This document shows, piece after piece, positions 1-10,444 of a stretch of DNA of 64,000 nucleotides (the stretch's first letter is position 1; each line of letters begins with the position of its first letter). The notes beneath the pieces were generated by a model. The model had not been told where the DNA came from and did not search any database. It was given only the letters and a program-made list of their open reading frames with translations. The position numbers and the translations under genes are program-made. Origin of the DNA: Heliocybe sulcata. Lineage: Eukaryota; Basidiomycota; Agaricomycetes; Gloeophyllales; Gloeophyllaceae. The stretch spans positions 1,288,976 to 1,352,975 of the forward strand of contig ML213508.1 of NCBI GenBank assembly GCA_004369045.1, given 5' to 3'.

Positions 1-297
1 AGAGTCAATGGAAAGAGGGAGGCGGCTCGCTCGAACGCCAGTTCCAGAGAGGGAGATCACGAAAGCAATGAAGAGGAGGATGGAGAGTGGCACAGGACGG
101 AGTCGGGCGCTTGGCAAAGAGTCCGCAGATTCCACGATTTTGATGCGGTACAAGATCTTGTCTTGGAGCTTACGCTGCGCGGCAAGCCTGAGCGATGCCG
201 CCAAATCGAGGCTGAGAAGGAGGAATGGGAGTCTGACATGCGAGCTTGGGTAGCAGAAGTCAACAGTAGTGGAGTACCTCCCGAAGATCCTCAGTAG
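1..297 (+). CDS. HNH-domain family protein, copy A (C-terminal end only)
   Basis: Frame 1 is open from the first base to TAG at 295-297 and gives the last 98 codons of the HNH family seen whole at 19083-20475. The match to copy B is nearly residue for residue, including WHRTESGAWQRVRRFHDFD and the end VNSSGVPPEDPQ. The HNH nuclease core lies upstream of the window. The C-terminal segment is acidic, then rich in Arg and Glu, and has no recognised domain. The 3' flank also matches that of copy B, so this is the first unit of an old tandem array A-B-C. Confidence is high for the family and low for any activity. Confidence 0.85.
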   Translation, partial: RVNGKREAARSNASSREGDHESNEEEDGEWHRTESGAWQRVRRFHDFDAVQDLVLELTLRGKPERCRQIEAEKEEWESDMRAWVAEVNSSGVPPEDPQ

Positions 298-550
298 TAT
301 GTATTTGTACGCTCAAGTGTCCATGAACTCGAGGCAGCTGGCCACTTCTAGAGCATGGCAATCTCTCTGAGTCCTGAGCTCAATTCTTGTGCAGATGGCT
401 CATGTCGAAAATAAAGGTCCAGTGACATATGCCTAAAAACGTAATGGAACATATGCCTAAAGACGTAAGAAACATATACCAAATATATTAATGTACAACA
501 CGCCCACGTGAACTGCTCAAGTAACGCCCGCCACAAAGGCCTCACGTTTC
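1..550 (+). repeat. Duplicated block: HNH gene tail plus 3' spacer
   Basis: This block aligns almost end to end with about 20175-20690 (3' end of copy B plus the spacer to copy C). The spacer shares tagtatgtatttgtacgctc, the gcccgccacaaag stretch and many short blocks with small indels. Similarity stops at cgtttc (545-550) and resumes at 19054, where the promoter of copy B begins. That defines the insertion point of the 18.5-kb nested cluster. Confidence 0.8.
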
Positions 551-650
551 CCCAAGCTAGGGATCGGGTGGGGAGCGAAGACAGAGGTCAGCCAGTAGAA
601 TAGATATAAATGATACGACACGAAATCGTTACTGTTGGATACGATTTCGC

Positions 651-891
651 TGGGTTGGGGAGGGCCTGGTGCGGCAACGGCCGAAGGCCGTTGGGCCTGC
701 CGAGATGCCGATGTGGCTGAGGGCCACAAATGTGTGGCAGCCAATCGGAAGCCGCACCGAGGCACTGAGTGCGAGGGTGGGCAGAAACGCGTCGTTTCTG
801 CTGCCGGACGAAACCCGGGCTACACCCAACCAGAGCCGAAGGCTCATGACAGCCGGGTTTTGGCCAAGGCCGAAATGGCTACCCCAACCCA
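651..891. repeat. GC-rich 240-bp foldback element, copy 1
   Basis: The 241-bp unit begins TGGGTTGGGG and ends with its exact complement CCCCAACCCA. It is filled with short hairpins such as cggccgaaggccg and gagccgaaggctc. A second unit of 240 bp, in the opposite orientation, is at 30601-30840, and about 80 bp at one end align clearly between them. There is no convincing coding capacity and no clear target-site duplication. It looks like a structured non-autonomous repeat. Confidence 0.7.
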
Positions 892-1041
892 GAGGCGAGG
901 CTCTGGAAGTAACACCTTGAGGAACAGCGTGAAGGCAGTGCAATTCATACGACATGGGCAGCTAATAACAGCTAACATAAGTGACAGCGGGACAGGCAGC
1001 GTACAAAGCGCGAGAGCAGCAACAACGAATAAACACGGTAC

Positions 1042-1747
1042 TTATGCGACGAGACTATCGGGAAAATCAGCGGGCAAGTTATTATGAACACGGTATGCGT
1101 CGAAGTCAGACTTAAGCATAGCAATGCGGGATTTATCATATGATTTCGAGATGGTGAGGGGGAGGAGATCCTCAAGGCGCCGCCAGTACAGGAGGAAAGC
1201 GAGAGACCTCCAACGGCCCTGGGCCGCAACAGTTTCGGGCAGGACCCCCGCTAAGAGAAGTTCGGTAGCGCCGCCAATATGGAAGCTGTGCCCAGACATG
1301 CGTGACAGTCGCAGCGGGTCCCAGGCCTCCTTGCAGCGGCCAAGGAAGGCCGACTTCGTCATGGGCATCCAGCCCTCATCAGTGGTAGCGTACGCGAAGA
1401 GCGGGGTGTTGTCGGGCATGCGCGAGTTGAGATTGAGGTGGCGGCGCAAGGCGCACACGGGGCAGAGGAGGTTCCGCCCAGTGAGCAAGATGCGAGCACC
1501 CGACTCCTTCTCCACCTTGCCGAATGGTATTGTGAAGAGCGCTGACTCGATGCCGCAGGGGAGAGACTTGAATACGGGCTGAGGGGCCATAGCGACGTGC
1601 CGGCGACGGTCGAAGGCCAAGCGAGAAGGAATGGTCAGTTCGCCAAGGCGACAGCAGCCCCAGAATGCAACAAGTGCAACAGCAAGGACCGCACAGTCTC
1701 TGGGATCGTCCGGGCTAAGGAAGAGCTCCAGTGCCAAGAGGTGCTCC
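1042..1747 (-). pseudogene. DIRS-like tyrosine recombinase, C-terminal part
   Basis: The reading frame shows the catalytic half of a tyrosine recombinase: a GCCRLGEL segment that carries the first catalytic Arg in this class, a SGHSFHIGGAT segment in the H-x-x-R region, and a GRWRSLAFLLYWRR segment with the expected nucleophile Tyr. The RT parts of the same element lie upstream on the same strand, which places it with DIRS-like retrotransposons rather than Cryptons. The upstream part of the gene is at 9580-10444, on the far side of the Plavaka insertion. It is part of a fossil. Confidence 0.75.
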
Positions 1748-1784
1748 ATCAGGAAAACTAATATATCATGTAGTTTAGGACCAT

Positions 1785-1965
1785 TCTACCTTAACTACGG
1801 CACCCTACATAGCTGCGTTGGTTTACCCGGTAGGCTATCGTAGGCGTGGTAGGTCAGAACAGTCTCATCATAGGATATGATAGGTGCTGTAGGAAACCAA
1901 TATACCACTGTATCTACGGTAGACTGTGACAGAACCTACAGACTCTATGGCATTCTCAGTATGTA
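1785..1965. repeat. Left subterminal CCTAC/GTAGG repeat cluster of outer Plavaka element
   Basis: About ten matches to a core like gtaggt or cctaca, some with ATAGG, occur in both orientations within 180 bp. A matching cluster is near the right end. Subterminal arrays of this type are the known transposase or accessory-protein binding sites of CACTA elements; binding here is inferred. Confidence 0.7.
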
Positions 1966-2171
1966 CAGTGCAGCAAATCATTGCCAAGTCAGTCGCGCTA
2001 AGCAGAACATGAAGAGATCAACCCATACATTCAAGTAGAAACCTTTACTCTGCTCCAGGACATTGTCGACACGCCAGCTATCAGGCACTCCCGTCCCGAA
2101 CTTGGGAAATAAATGACAGCTACGTACGATACGATCCAGTGGGATCACTTCTGCATGCGGGAGGTGAGCAT

Positions 2172-3917
2172 CAGGAAAAACCTCCCACCGGGATTTCTGC
2201 TAATTAGGGCTAATGGTCAATTAACCGGGGTAATGGACCTAATCACGAGCTAACAAATACCTTAAATGGGAGGCTCGTCCAGTTCATAGCCAAACAATAC
2301 TACTCTATTGTAGATATGACCAGCACACTCATTCTGAGCTGAAATAGCCCTCTAATGATGGGGCACTTGCTGCAGATGCGATGCGGACTTGGCGAAATCA
2401 GAAACTGGTGTCACGTGACGGAACCGTGGGACGTGCCATTTGTTGATCAATCTTCAATTGAACCTCCGCTGTTCTGCGCTCTGTCTGGCTTCGACACCCC
2501 TCTCCTCTGTGTTCCTGTCCACACAGTTGTCTGCTCGCAGCCCCTCGGTTGTACGTCCTTATTACCATGTACTGTACAAAAGATTCCTGTCTCTTTTACA
2601 GGGCCGAAGACTTGGGACTATTTGCCCATACAGGTTGACGAGACCCGCTGTACGTATTTTCTTGCGAGGCGGAGAGTGTGCGCGCGCTTGGAGAGACCTG
2701 ATACCCAGCAAAGTCTGGCAAACACTGGGTTCCTCCTCCTGACCCATCGAAATTCTCTGAGGTGTGCCATCAGTCCACGTTGCTCCATGAAAACTGCGCC
2801 CTACTAACCCAGTATCTGGGATAACGACATCAGCGCCCTTCAGGGCAGCCCGCGGACCATCTGTCCACACAATACACTCCGTGCTGTTCCCCTATGCCTC
2901 CCCACCCACCGTTACTCCCAGCCCTCCAGCCTCTTCCTCGCAGGCTCCGGACCCTGGTACGCCTCCTTCCCTGGCATTGCCGCGCACACGCTGTGCCCAA
3001 ACCGTGGGAATGACACCAGGATATCATGCTGGATGTGCGGCGACTGGCCGACCCCCGGACCGTCGATGTGCGCAGCAGCGCGAGATCGGGGGCCAATCTT
3101 TGCTTGGCAGAGGGCCGAGGGAGGGTCGAGTCAAATAGGTGCACGTGGTCCTGCAGCGCGAGGAGGTTCGCAAGGACTTGCATGGGGTGTCAAAGGTTGG
3201 AGAGCGCGTTGAGGACAGGGACACACAAAGCAACTGCACCGTACGAGCATCCAATCTTTGTCGATATTGTCCACGCCTGGTTCTTCACTGATGTATGTCC
3301 TTTCATTCTTTTCTTGTCTACGGCTAACAGCTGTCATCATCAGATCTACGCGTCCCTGTCGGACTGGAAGGCCTGCGACAAGAAGGCTCGAAAATTCCCC
3401 GCAGACAACTACGCCAATCAGTACGAGGACAACATGAGTGTCTTGGTGGGCATTCGCCAGCACCACGCGCGTGCATACCATTCGACCATGCACCGGCTCT
3501 ATGTCCGGGCAAGGTAAGTCTGAATGCCCGATGATGTCTGCTCAGTTGGACTGATGTCCTTACGTTCAGAGGCGATTCCATGGCTGCGATGTCAAATCAG
3601 GCGAAGTCTAACATTCCCGCCTTGCTGGACTTGGAGGGAATGAGAGAGGAGTGATTATTACATGATGTGCCATACTATAGACATGTTGTGCTCCGTCTCT
3701 GTCAATCTTTCTTTGCAATGCAATATATACGAGTGTCACAAAATCTCATGGCCCATATGAGCTAATAGCAGTCTAATGGACATCTATTGTCTCAATATTG
3801 CTGAACTAACTCATCTAAATTAGTGGGACCTTGTGGAATAGACCTAACGGGCTAATCCGACAGAATTAGATGTATTCGGACAGAATTAGCCCGAATCCGG
3901 GCGGGAGGTTTTTCCTG
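2172..3917. mobile_element. Internally deleted Plavaka-type element nested in the transposase gene
   Basis: The 1746-bp element has imperfect terminal repeats of about 25 bp. Both ends start CAGGAAAAACCTCCC and continue with a CC-GG-ATT stretch. It is flanked by AT at 2170-2171 and 3918-3919. Subterminal CTAAT/ATTAG motifs crowd both ends (2190-2260 and 3760-3900), a different motif from that of the outer element. It keeps only the end of a DUF6532 gene and no transposase, so it is non-autonomous. It sits in the last exon of the outer transposase; about 20 further codons and a TAG (2120-2122) in frame lie beyond it. Confidence 0.8.
3242..3654 (+). pseudogene. DUF6532 C-terminal fragment in the inner element
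   Basis: Reading TAC GAG CAT at 3242 and removing two GT-AG introns (about 3293-3344 and 3514-3570) gives YEHPIFVDIVHAWFFTD, then IYASLSDWKACDKKARKF, then a His/Arg-rich helix and a stop at 3654. It aligns with the same region of the 6947-9290 gene (YEHPIIQSL..., VECVLDEWATG..., FRKETRQ...). The N-terminal half of the domain is absent or unrecognisable. Function is unknown. Its value is that a second, diverged Plavaka element also holds DUF6532 at the same end and in the same direction. Confidence 0.65.
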
Positions 3918-6756
3918 ATGGATTTCGCGAAGCCCGTGATACACTTAGAAGACCTAGGTGATGGTCGGTCGCGCGAGGTGGCGTGAACCATTCAACGTAT
4001 GCCAGTTGTTGAGCTTGCTGGGGGGCGACACGAAGATGAATCGGCAGCGTGAAGATAACGCGCACCTGGGCAACCAATAGATCTTTGATGTCCATCGTGT
4101 TAACGCTGGTACCGTCCCGCGATACAAGCACCGTATCAGAGTGAGATGGCACTCCCTTGCGTCCCGGTCTCCCTAGTGTGGGTGGAGATGCACGAATGCG
4201 GTCCACCAGCTGAGTATCAAGTGGGAGTACGCACGGTAGCTGGATCTTGACATGCTTGTAGATATCAAACCGGTCCGCGATATTTGGCTCCAGGATGCGT
4301 CGATTGAGCGGGTTGGACTTGCGTAGATACTCCGTCAGTGCCTCGAGGAACTGTGGAGCACTGAAGTCTTTCACGATCGTCGCAACTCTCGTCTGAGGGA
4401 AGCTGGGTTGGCAGGGCAGGATGAGACGGTGATTCCGATCTGACACTGATTGCGACGGCCTGCAGCTGTCTTCGTCGTCTTGATCTGGCATTGTCTCCTC
4501 AGAACTGTAGCAATCTTCGAAGTGCGGGCCGCGTACAGTTGCGCGCCAATCCAAGTAAATCGAGAACTCGTGCACCCATTCCTGACGATCTAACCAGCGC
4601 GTCATCTGCTCTGTATAATCCCGCTTATTTGTCGCATGATATGCTGCCTTGGCGAAGTCGATATGGAGGCACTCGGGCAACTCAGTATTGTACCCATCAG
4701 CCGAACCATGGGACTTGATGGAATCGAGGTAGTGCTGAATGGCATGAAGCTTTGGGAAATTGAAATCGTCACGGACGCCGTACTTGAGGAAGATGTCCTT
4801 ATATTCATGGAACTCGTGAAGTGCAGCTTGGAGCAAGGTTAAGGTGTCGTCGGTGTGAGTATGGAGCTGAGCATAAAATGAGAAGTCTAATAAAGCCCGG
4901 GCGGCTTTCGCAACCGAGGGCTGGACTGCACCGTTCAAGATGCCCACGAGAACTTTCTCCAGCTCCCTAGATTCCGTCCCAGTCCACTGCGAGATACCGG
5001 AGATGCCATTTTTGAAGTGCCGGATGTCCGGATGGTCAGGCATGCAGCTAAACTGAGCGTCGACTTCTTCTGCACCCGCAATACTGACGCACCACGACAG
5101 AAGGTGGTCTTTGATGACACCTTTGTGGACTTGATGTAGAAGGTCGGGCATGAAGCAACGGAAGATGTCGGTATGAGGAAGGTCTGCCCAAAATGGTTTA
5201 TCGACTGGTCGTAAGCCTTCGGCCGAGAATGCCTGGACACGACGCCCCGTTGCCTTATGCTCGAGGATCTTCTTCGTCCGCTGCGGCTTGCGATATTGTA
5301 TACAGTCCAGAAGGTCGCCAAGCTCCTTGGGGTCAACAAGACATTGCAGGCACCGATTCTGCTTGCAACACGCAATCAGACAGCACTCGGGGTGGTCCGC
5401 GACATAGGCTGCCAAGATAGGGAAGACAAGTCGAACCCAGCGGTCAGCACATACCATCTCGACACCTTCGGAACCAGCCTTTATCAATGAAGCCAGTATT
5501 CGGCGCATGCAGAAATGGAAGAGGCGGTAGCCCACAGCTGCCCTGTTGTTCTCAGACACACAGCTGAGTTCCGCAATGGGTAGGTACCCGACTAGGACCA
5601 TGGCGTGTGATGACGGTGAGCGTCTTGTTCCCTTCTCAATATTCCCTATTGTAAGGTACACAGGCCAGGCTTCTTCGTCGCCCCGGTGTTGCGAGAGCTG
5701 TGTCTTGTCGGAGGCCAAGATAACAGGCGCCACTGTAGCCCCGCATGGAAGTTTTGACTTCATAAGAGACAGACTATTAGTAGGTAGCTGCACAATCCTA
5801 TCCTAATCACTCACTCACCTGCATATCCCACCACCAGTCCGCAGTCCACATCTCGTCGTATATCCTTTTTGCCCCTTTCGAATCAGCATACACACGCTCC
5901 GGCACATATGCCAGCTTATTATTGAAAGCCGGGTTCCCGATTAACTCGCGTATGCACTCTACAGGGTCTCTGAACCAGAGCTCGACCTCCTCATCCATCA
6001 ATTTCCCATTCTCGTCAAACTCAGTCCCCGCAATCGTTATCACTTCCTGGGTCCATTTTGCACCTACGGTGGGTAAGGCATCGATCTTGGCGTTCAGTGA
6101 CTGCCTATTCTTGTACGAGGGTCTCATGCGGTTTCGTGTCTAAGTATAGTTTCGATGAGAAAGATCAGATATCGTTCTAACACTTAACTCACTATAGGTA
6201 ACTTCAAGAATTCGTCCATCTGATTCTGTCCCACATTCTGCACCAACCAGCTTGCTAGCTCCCACTCCTCCTTGTCCTCAAAAGGACTCCAGTCAATCTC
6301 TCCTTCGTGCTCCTGCACCTCCCGTATTATGTTGAATTTTGTCTTCTCTTGCCGCAGGACGTCTCCCGCAGCACCTGGGAATGGTTCAACAAACCGTGAA
6401 CCTGGGCGACTATCTTCTTCATTATCTTCGGTGCTTGCACCATGGGAAGGTTCATCCGTGGCGTCGTCGTCAGCAGTTGCTGGTACCTCAGGGTAGGGGG
6501 AGCCAATGGCATTGTCGCAGGGCATCACGGAAGGGCTGCTGAGCAACTCTGGTTCTGGTATATTCTCCCCATGTAAGCTTTCATCTTCACTGTCTGTACT
6601 TCCAGCTTCACTGTTGGTCTCGAGGCCGTAGGCGGTGATGGTGAAGGTCTTGAGTTTTTCGAGGTACTTGCTGAAACATTGCTGTGCCTTCTTGATATGT
6701 TGTTTCAAGCCATTTTTTGTAGGCAAGTGCTTTCCGCAATATCCGCAAGGAGGCAT
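3918..6756 (-). CDS. Plavaka-type transposase (last exon cut by nested element)
   Basis: Three exons: 6756-6193 (188 codons), 6139-5819 (107 codons) and 5787 to the insertion at 3918; all junctions are GT-AG and in phase. The N terminus is a zinc-finger-like start (MPPCGYCGKHLPTKNGLKQH) followed by an acidic, low-complexity stretch. Exon 2 ends WTADWWWDMQ. Exon 3 has the family signatures ILASDKTQLSQHRGDEEAWP and FRCFMPDLLHQVHKGVIKDH, which contain likely catalytic Asp residues, and CLHIDFAKAAYHATNKRDY near the end of the core. No stop interrupts about 918 codons before the insertion. The role would be cutting and joining of the element's ends in the nucleus. Family assignment is from recognised motifs; the exact catalytic triad is inferred. 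Confidence 0.85.
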
Positions 6757-6946
6757 TGTATCGTGCAAAGCAATCGCGAATGCAAGTTGGACGTCCACCC
6801 GGTACACACACCACGCGAACTGTGTGAATTTCGGTCGCAGATGCATTTGCCGGGTCCCGTGTCCCCGAACATTCTGGAAGTCTCCACCAACCGCAGTCAC
6901 GTACGCCCGTTGATTTAACCATCTTCATGTCCTGCAGCTTCCAACC
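6757..6946. promoter_or_regulatory. Divergent promoter between transposase and DUF6532 gene
   Basis: Only 190 bp separate the two start codons, so both genes of the transposon must share this upstream region. No clear TATA box was picked out. Confidence 0.5.
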
Positions 6947-9290
6947 ATGTCTGGCCCCGCAAAACGTCGAACTGAAGTGGAGGCACTGAACGAAGATGCC
7001 GGCGAATCAAGAAACTTAGGCAAAAGGACACATAAACCTTCAGCTAAGCAAGTAGACATACATGAGTTGAATCTACCTTTCTTGTCGATGGATCCTTACA
7101 TGTTTATAGATCGGGATGCAGAAGCGCATATGCTCCAATGAAAAGCCCGCTCTGAGAAGGCAGCACAGCGCCGCCATCAGGCTGTTGAGGAGGAGAATGG
7201 CTTTCAAGACTATCGCGATCTCTGTAAGTCTGATGTATCTCTTGCTTGTAGTGATCTCATATAGATTTCAATACCAAGCACCTGAGTCGGAGGAAGGTTG
7301 CCAGTATAATATTCCGGATAACCAGGAGATGGTACGTGAAAATGCAGAACATTGGGGTCACGGTAAGCTACTAAATATTGTTGTAGTTCAGAGGATCAAA
7401 ACAAGACCACGGCCGAAATCCCGCAAGGCTGGGTGCGGCCCAGCAAAGGAGAATGTCGCTCCAAAGTCTGTTGTCACCCCCGTGAGTAGATTGGACGTTA
7501 CTCGGGTATGCACTGCTTGATACAATACACATTGCTGAAGGCTACACTGACTATGGATGAACAACGAGTTAAGAAGCTCATCTCCCGGACCAGTCACATC
7601 CCTCCTCCCGCAGCCCCTTTACATGACCGAGGTAGGAATGACTCGTTATCACATCGCGTGCATGATAGCGAGCGCATCGGGAAACAACCTCAAAATCTCA
7701 CGAAGCGCATGCCACAAGAGCAACAACAGCAGCAGCCTCTTTTTAATGACCAAGGCAGTGACAACAATGGGTACATAATATGTTTCAGTGCCCCGCGGTA
7801 TCAGTATCTACTCACGATCATAGTTACCATGCTCACCGTGCGTATGACGATCATAACGACGATCAGCAGTTGGGATCAGACCAAGGATATACCGACGGCG
7901 AGGAGGAAGAGCCGCAGCCTCATTATCATCAACGTGCTGGCCACCTCCACTCATCACTGCTACGATCACCATCACCACACCAAGTTTCACAGGCCTGATA
8001 TGCCAGTGAGCCCGATGATTTGTCGTCTTCAAGCCCACCACCTCCCCACGACCATGCCATACAAGACCAAGTTCCCCGCAGTCGCAGTGATCATCCTGCA
8101 CGAGAGAAGATAGGAGCTAGCCACAGGTCAAACGAGAAGCACAAGCATGCTCCGCCGGCGCGATCACCAAGTCCATCTGGAGTTCAGGTACTTAAGGCGC
8201 GGAAACTTACGAATGGTGGTAGTCGCGGTAGGCCACGAGGTAAGGACTGGGACCATGTTACTTGGCAGATCCTCAACGATGCATGGGGCTATTTCCGTGC
8301 TCGACTGAGCACCGAGAACCCTTACCCTGGGCAAGAGGATGAGGATTGGGCTGGTGAAGCATGGGTGAAGGCATGCCAACAGCGAGGAGTTGAGATGGAG
8401 CTGGAGGATGACCTTGCAAAGACGGTATGTACATTCCTCTCTCGTTGTGCGCTCTATCGATGTCAGAACATCCCAGATTATTCAGCGGGGATCGCAAATC
8501 CGAGGCAAGCTCAAAACAGCGGCTGAGCTCCTTGTCCCTCAAGCATATGGCCTTCGTTCAAGCAGTGACGAAGAAGATGTCCGGGCAAACCACGATAAGG
8601 TGGCGAGGTTGACGGGTGATAAGCCATTGTTCTACTACGAAGTACGTTCTCTTTGTGTTGTTGATTCACAATGTTCACAATTGGGTTGAGGATCCGGATA
8701 GGCGCCGCCGAATGTACGAACATCCAATAATCCAAAGTCTTATCAATGTCACATGGTTCGCAAAGAAGAACGACACCGGTGTCCAGTATCCTGAGTACTT
8801 CAAAGGCGGGATCCCTCTTGTTACAGTTGGGCTAGTTTTGACTGCGGTAAGTATGCTCTCTTCTCTTAATCTGATCCTCGGGCTTGATGTATGGTTAGGT
8901 GGAATGTGTCCTGGATGAATGGGCAACCGGTACTCGCAATCGCAAGGATTTCTCTGAGAAGGCATACAAGGAAGTCTTTGAAGGACACTGCAAGCGACTA
9001 GAGCAATTCCGCAAGGAGACACGGCAGCTGCGTGTGTTGAAGCATATTCGCAGCAGCCTTCTTCGTAATGCGCGGTGAGTGTTGCTATGTGCGATTACCA
9101 ATTTCTGTTTCGTGTACTGAGACATACTTTCAGAGAACATGCGGGTGTTCCTCAAGATGAAGGTTCTGGCGGTCTGCCCTTGCTTGACAAGGAGGAGATC
9201 AATGCAGTTCTTGAGGATTGGCAAGGACGAGTAGGAGGTGACTCCGGGCAGTGCTACAGCACTGATTCTGATGGGGCAGATGATGACTGA
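6947..9290 (+). pseudogene. DUF6532-family protein, second gene of the Plavaka element
   Basis: Multi-exon gene starting MSGPAKRRTEVEALNED. The first half is low complexity: basic, Gln-rich, then a long His/Ser/Pro segment (7700-8100). A conserved helical C-terminal domain follows over about 8180-9220, with YEHPIIQSLINVTWFAKK, GGIPLVTVGLVLTA, VECVLDEWATGTRNRKDFS and a basic helix, and then an acidic tail. Introns are clear around 8427, 8643, 8848 and 9074. A TGA at 7139-7141 lies in the opening frame between LQ and KARSEKAAQ, and another stop lies in the His-rich part, so this copy is probably broken. Function is unknown. Its place opposite the transposase suggests a DNA-binding or accessory mobility role (inference). 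Confidence 0.7.
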
Positions 9291-9383
9291 GTAGGATTAC
9301 CATCCGCGTTCCATGTCCAGTCAATCAATCAATAGAGGCCTCTCATATAATACATAGTCTCTGTGGTTCTATAGAGCATCTTG

Positions 9384-9556
9384 GCTACATATGCACTGTA
9401 GGTCGACTCAGGACCTACGCTGGCCTACGATGTAGCACGACTTGCCTACAGTGACCTACAGCGTGTCACGGAGGGCATTTGTTTACCTATGGTGACCTAT
9501 AGAATAGGGGGTAACCAAATCGCCTACAATACCTATGGAGACATAGTAGCCCAACC
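9384..9556. repeat. Right subterminal CCTAC/GTAGG repeat cluster of outer Plavaka element
   Basis: About ten copies of cctaca, cctacg, gtaggt or the variant cctatg are packed into 170 bp, inside the right terminus. They mirror the cluster at 1785-1965. Confidence 0.7.
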
Positions 9557-9579
9557 GAGACAGTTGTCATTTTCCTGAT

Positions 9580-10444
9580 GTCGATCGTCACCGGGGCCCG
9601 CTGCGCACGGTGACAGGAGAGCGGTGCGCGCTTCGATGCCGAGGTCCGGACCAGCGAAACGAAACGGGAGTCACCATGCCAGGGTGCATCGTTCACGTCG
9701 TGCCAGGCGTGGAGGCCGGTCAGCCAGCCAGAGAGGGTGCCGCCTGAGACTGCTCCTGCGTGGTGAGCGACAAAACCGGCCAGTAGGTAGCGGGAGGCCG
9801 GCATACGCGAGGACTCGGGGATCCCTTCACCATCACAGAACTGGTGAAATCTAAGTAGGCCAGCACCATAGGTAGTGAGTGTCGAAGGCTCTAGTGCTGT
9901 GAATAGGAGGTGTTGTACCGCATTCGCGGTTCCCAGCAACAGCTCCAGGCAAAGTCGGGAGTCTAGGCAGATGGAGTGAGGGGATGTCCACGCCCGCAGC
10001 CGATCAACAGCCGCGACGTGAGGACAATAGGGACTGGGGGCAATGTCGCAGTCCGCCCGCGGTTTGCGACCCTTTCGGATACCAGACGAGCGCGGTGGTG
10101 CGAGAACCCCGGGCCGCTCAACAGATCTGCTGGAGGTTGGCGGGGGGCCGCACACCTCGCTGGTAGCCATGACAGAACGTCCTGCCACCTCGCTATGGTG
10201 ACGGAACCTGCAATGACGGACAGTAAGCAAAACATAAACATGGGTCAAGAACATGTCGAGCTCTCTCGGGAGCTTGAAACGCGAGCGCATGCGAGAAACC
10301 GCCGCACCCAGATCTCCGTGCGAGATGCGGTCTGTGGGGTTCTTTTCAGATTCGACATAATCGAGCACTAAAGAGATGTTGCGTGAGGCGAGAACAATGG
10401 CAGCTCGCCTAATCGATAAGTTCACCTCGAAATTGCAACTGCGG
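9580..10444 (-). pseudogene. DIRS-like RNase H tail and N-terminal tyrosine recombinase
   Basis: The minus strand reads NFEVNLSIRRAAIVLAS and NISLVLDYVESEKNPTD, the end of an RNase H domain of DIRS type, then a recombinase core-binding region (EPSTLTTYGAGLLRFHQFC, GGTLSGWLTGLHAWHDV). The frame runs into the Plavaka end at 9577. The upstream part of RNase H lies beyond the LTR-like unit at 10445-11961. Fossil, one of the four main pieces of the element. Confidence 0.75.

Larger units (their letters stand above)
1750..9577. mobile_element. Plavaka (CACTA-like) transposon with transposase and DUF6532 gene
   Basis: The 7828-bp element starts CAGGAAAA at 1750, ends TTTTCCTG at 9577 and is flanked on both sides by AT (1748-1749 and 9578-9579). 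It lies within the recombinase gene of the DIRS-like element. The perfect terminal repeat is only 8 bp, but both ends carry many CCTAC/GTAGG-type motifs, as CACTA elements do. It encodes a minus-strand Plavaka-type transposase (ATG at 6756) and a divergent plus-strand DUF6532 protein (ATG at 6947). A smaller element is inserted at 2172-3917. The transposase reads clean up to that insertion; the DUF6532 gene carries stops. Confidence 0.85.

Noticed and set aside
635-1087. A 150-codon plus-strand protein over the foldback element
   Set aside because: It is a product of GC-rich hairpin sequence with no family features, and the second copy at 30601 does not conserve the frame.
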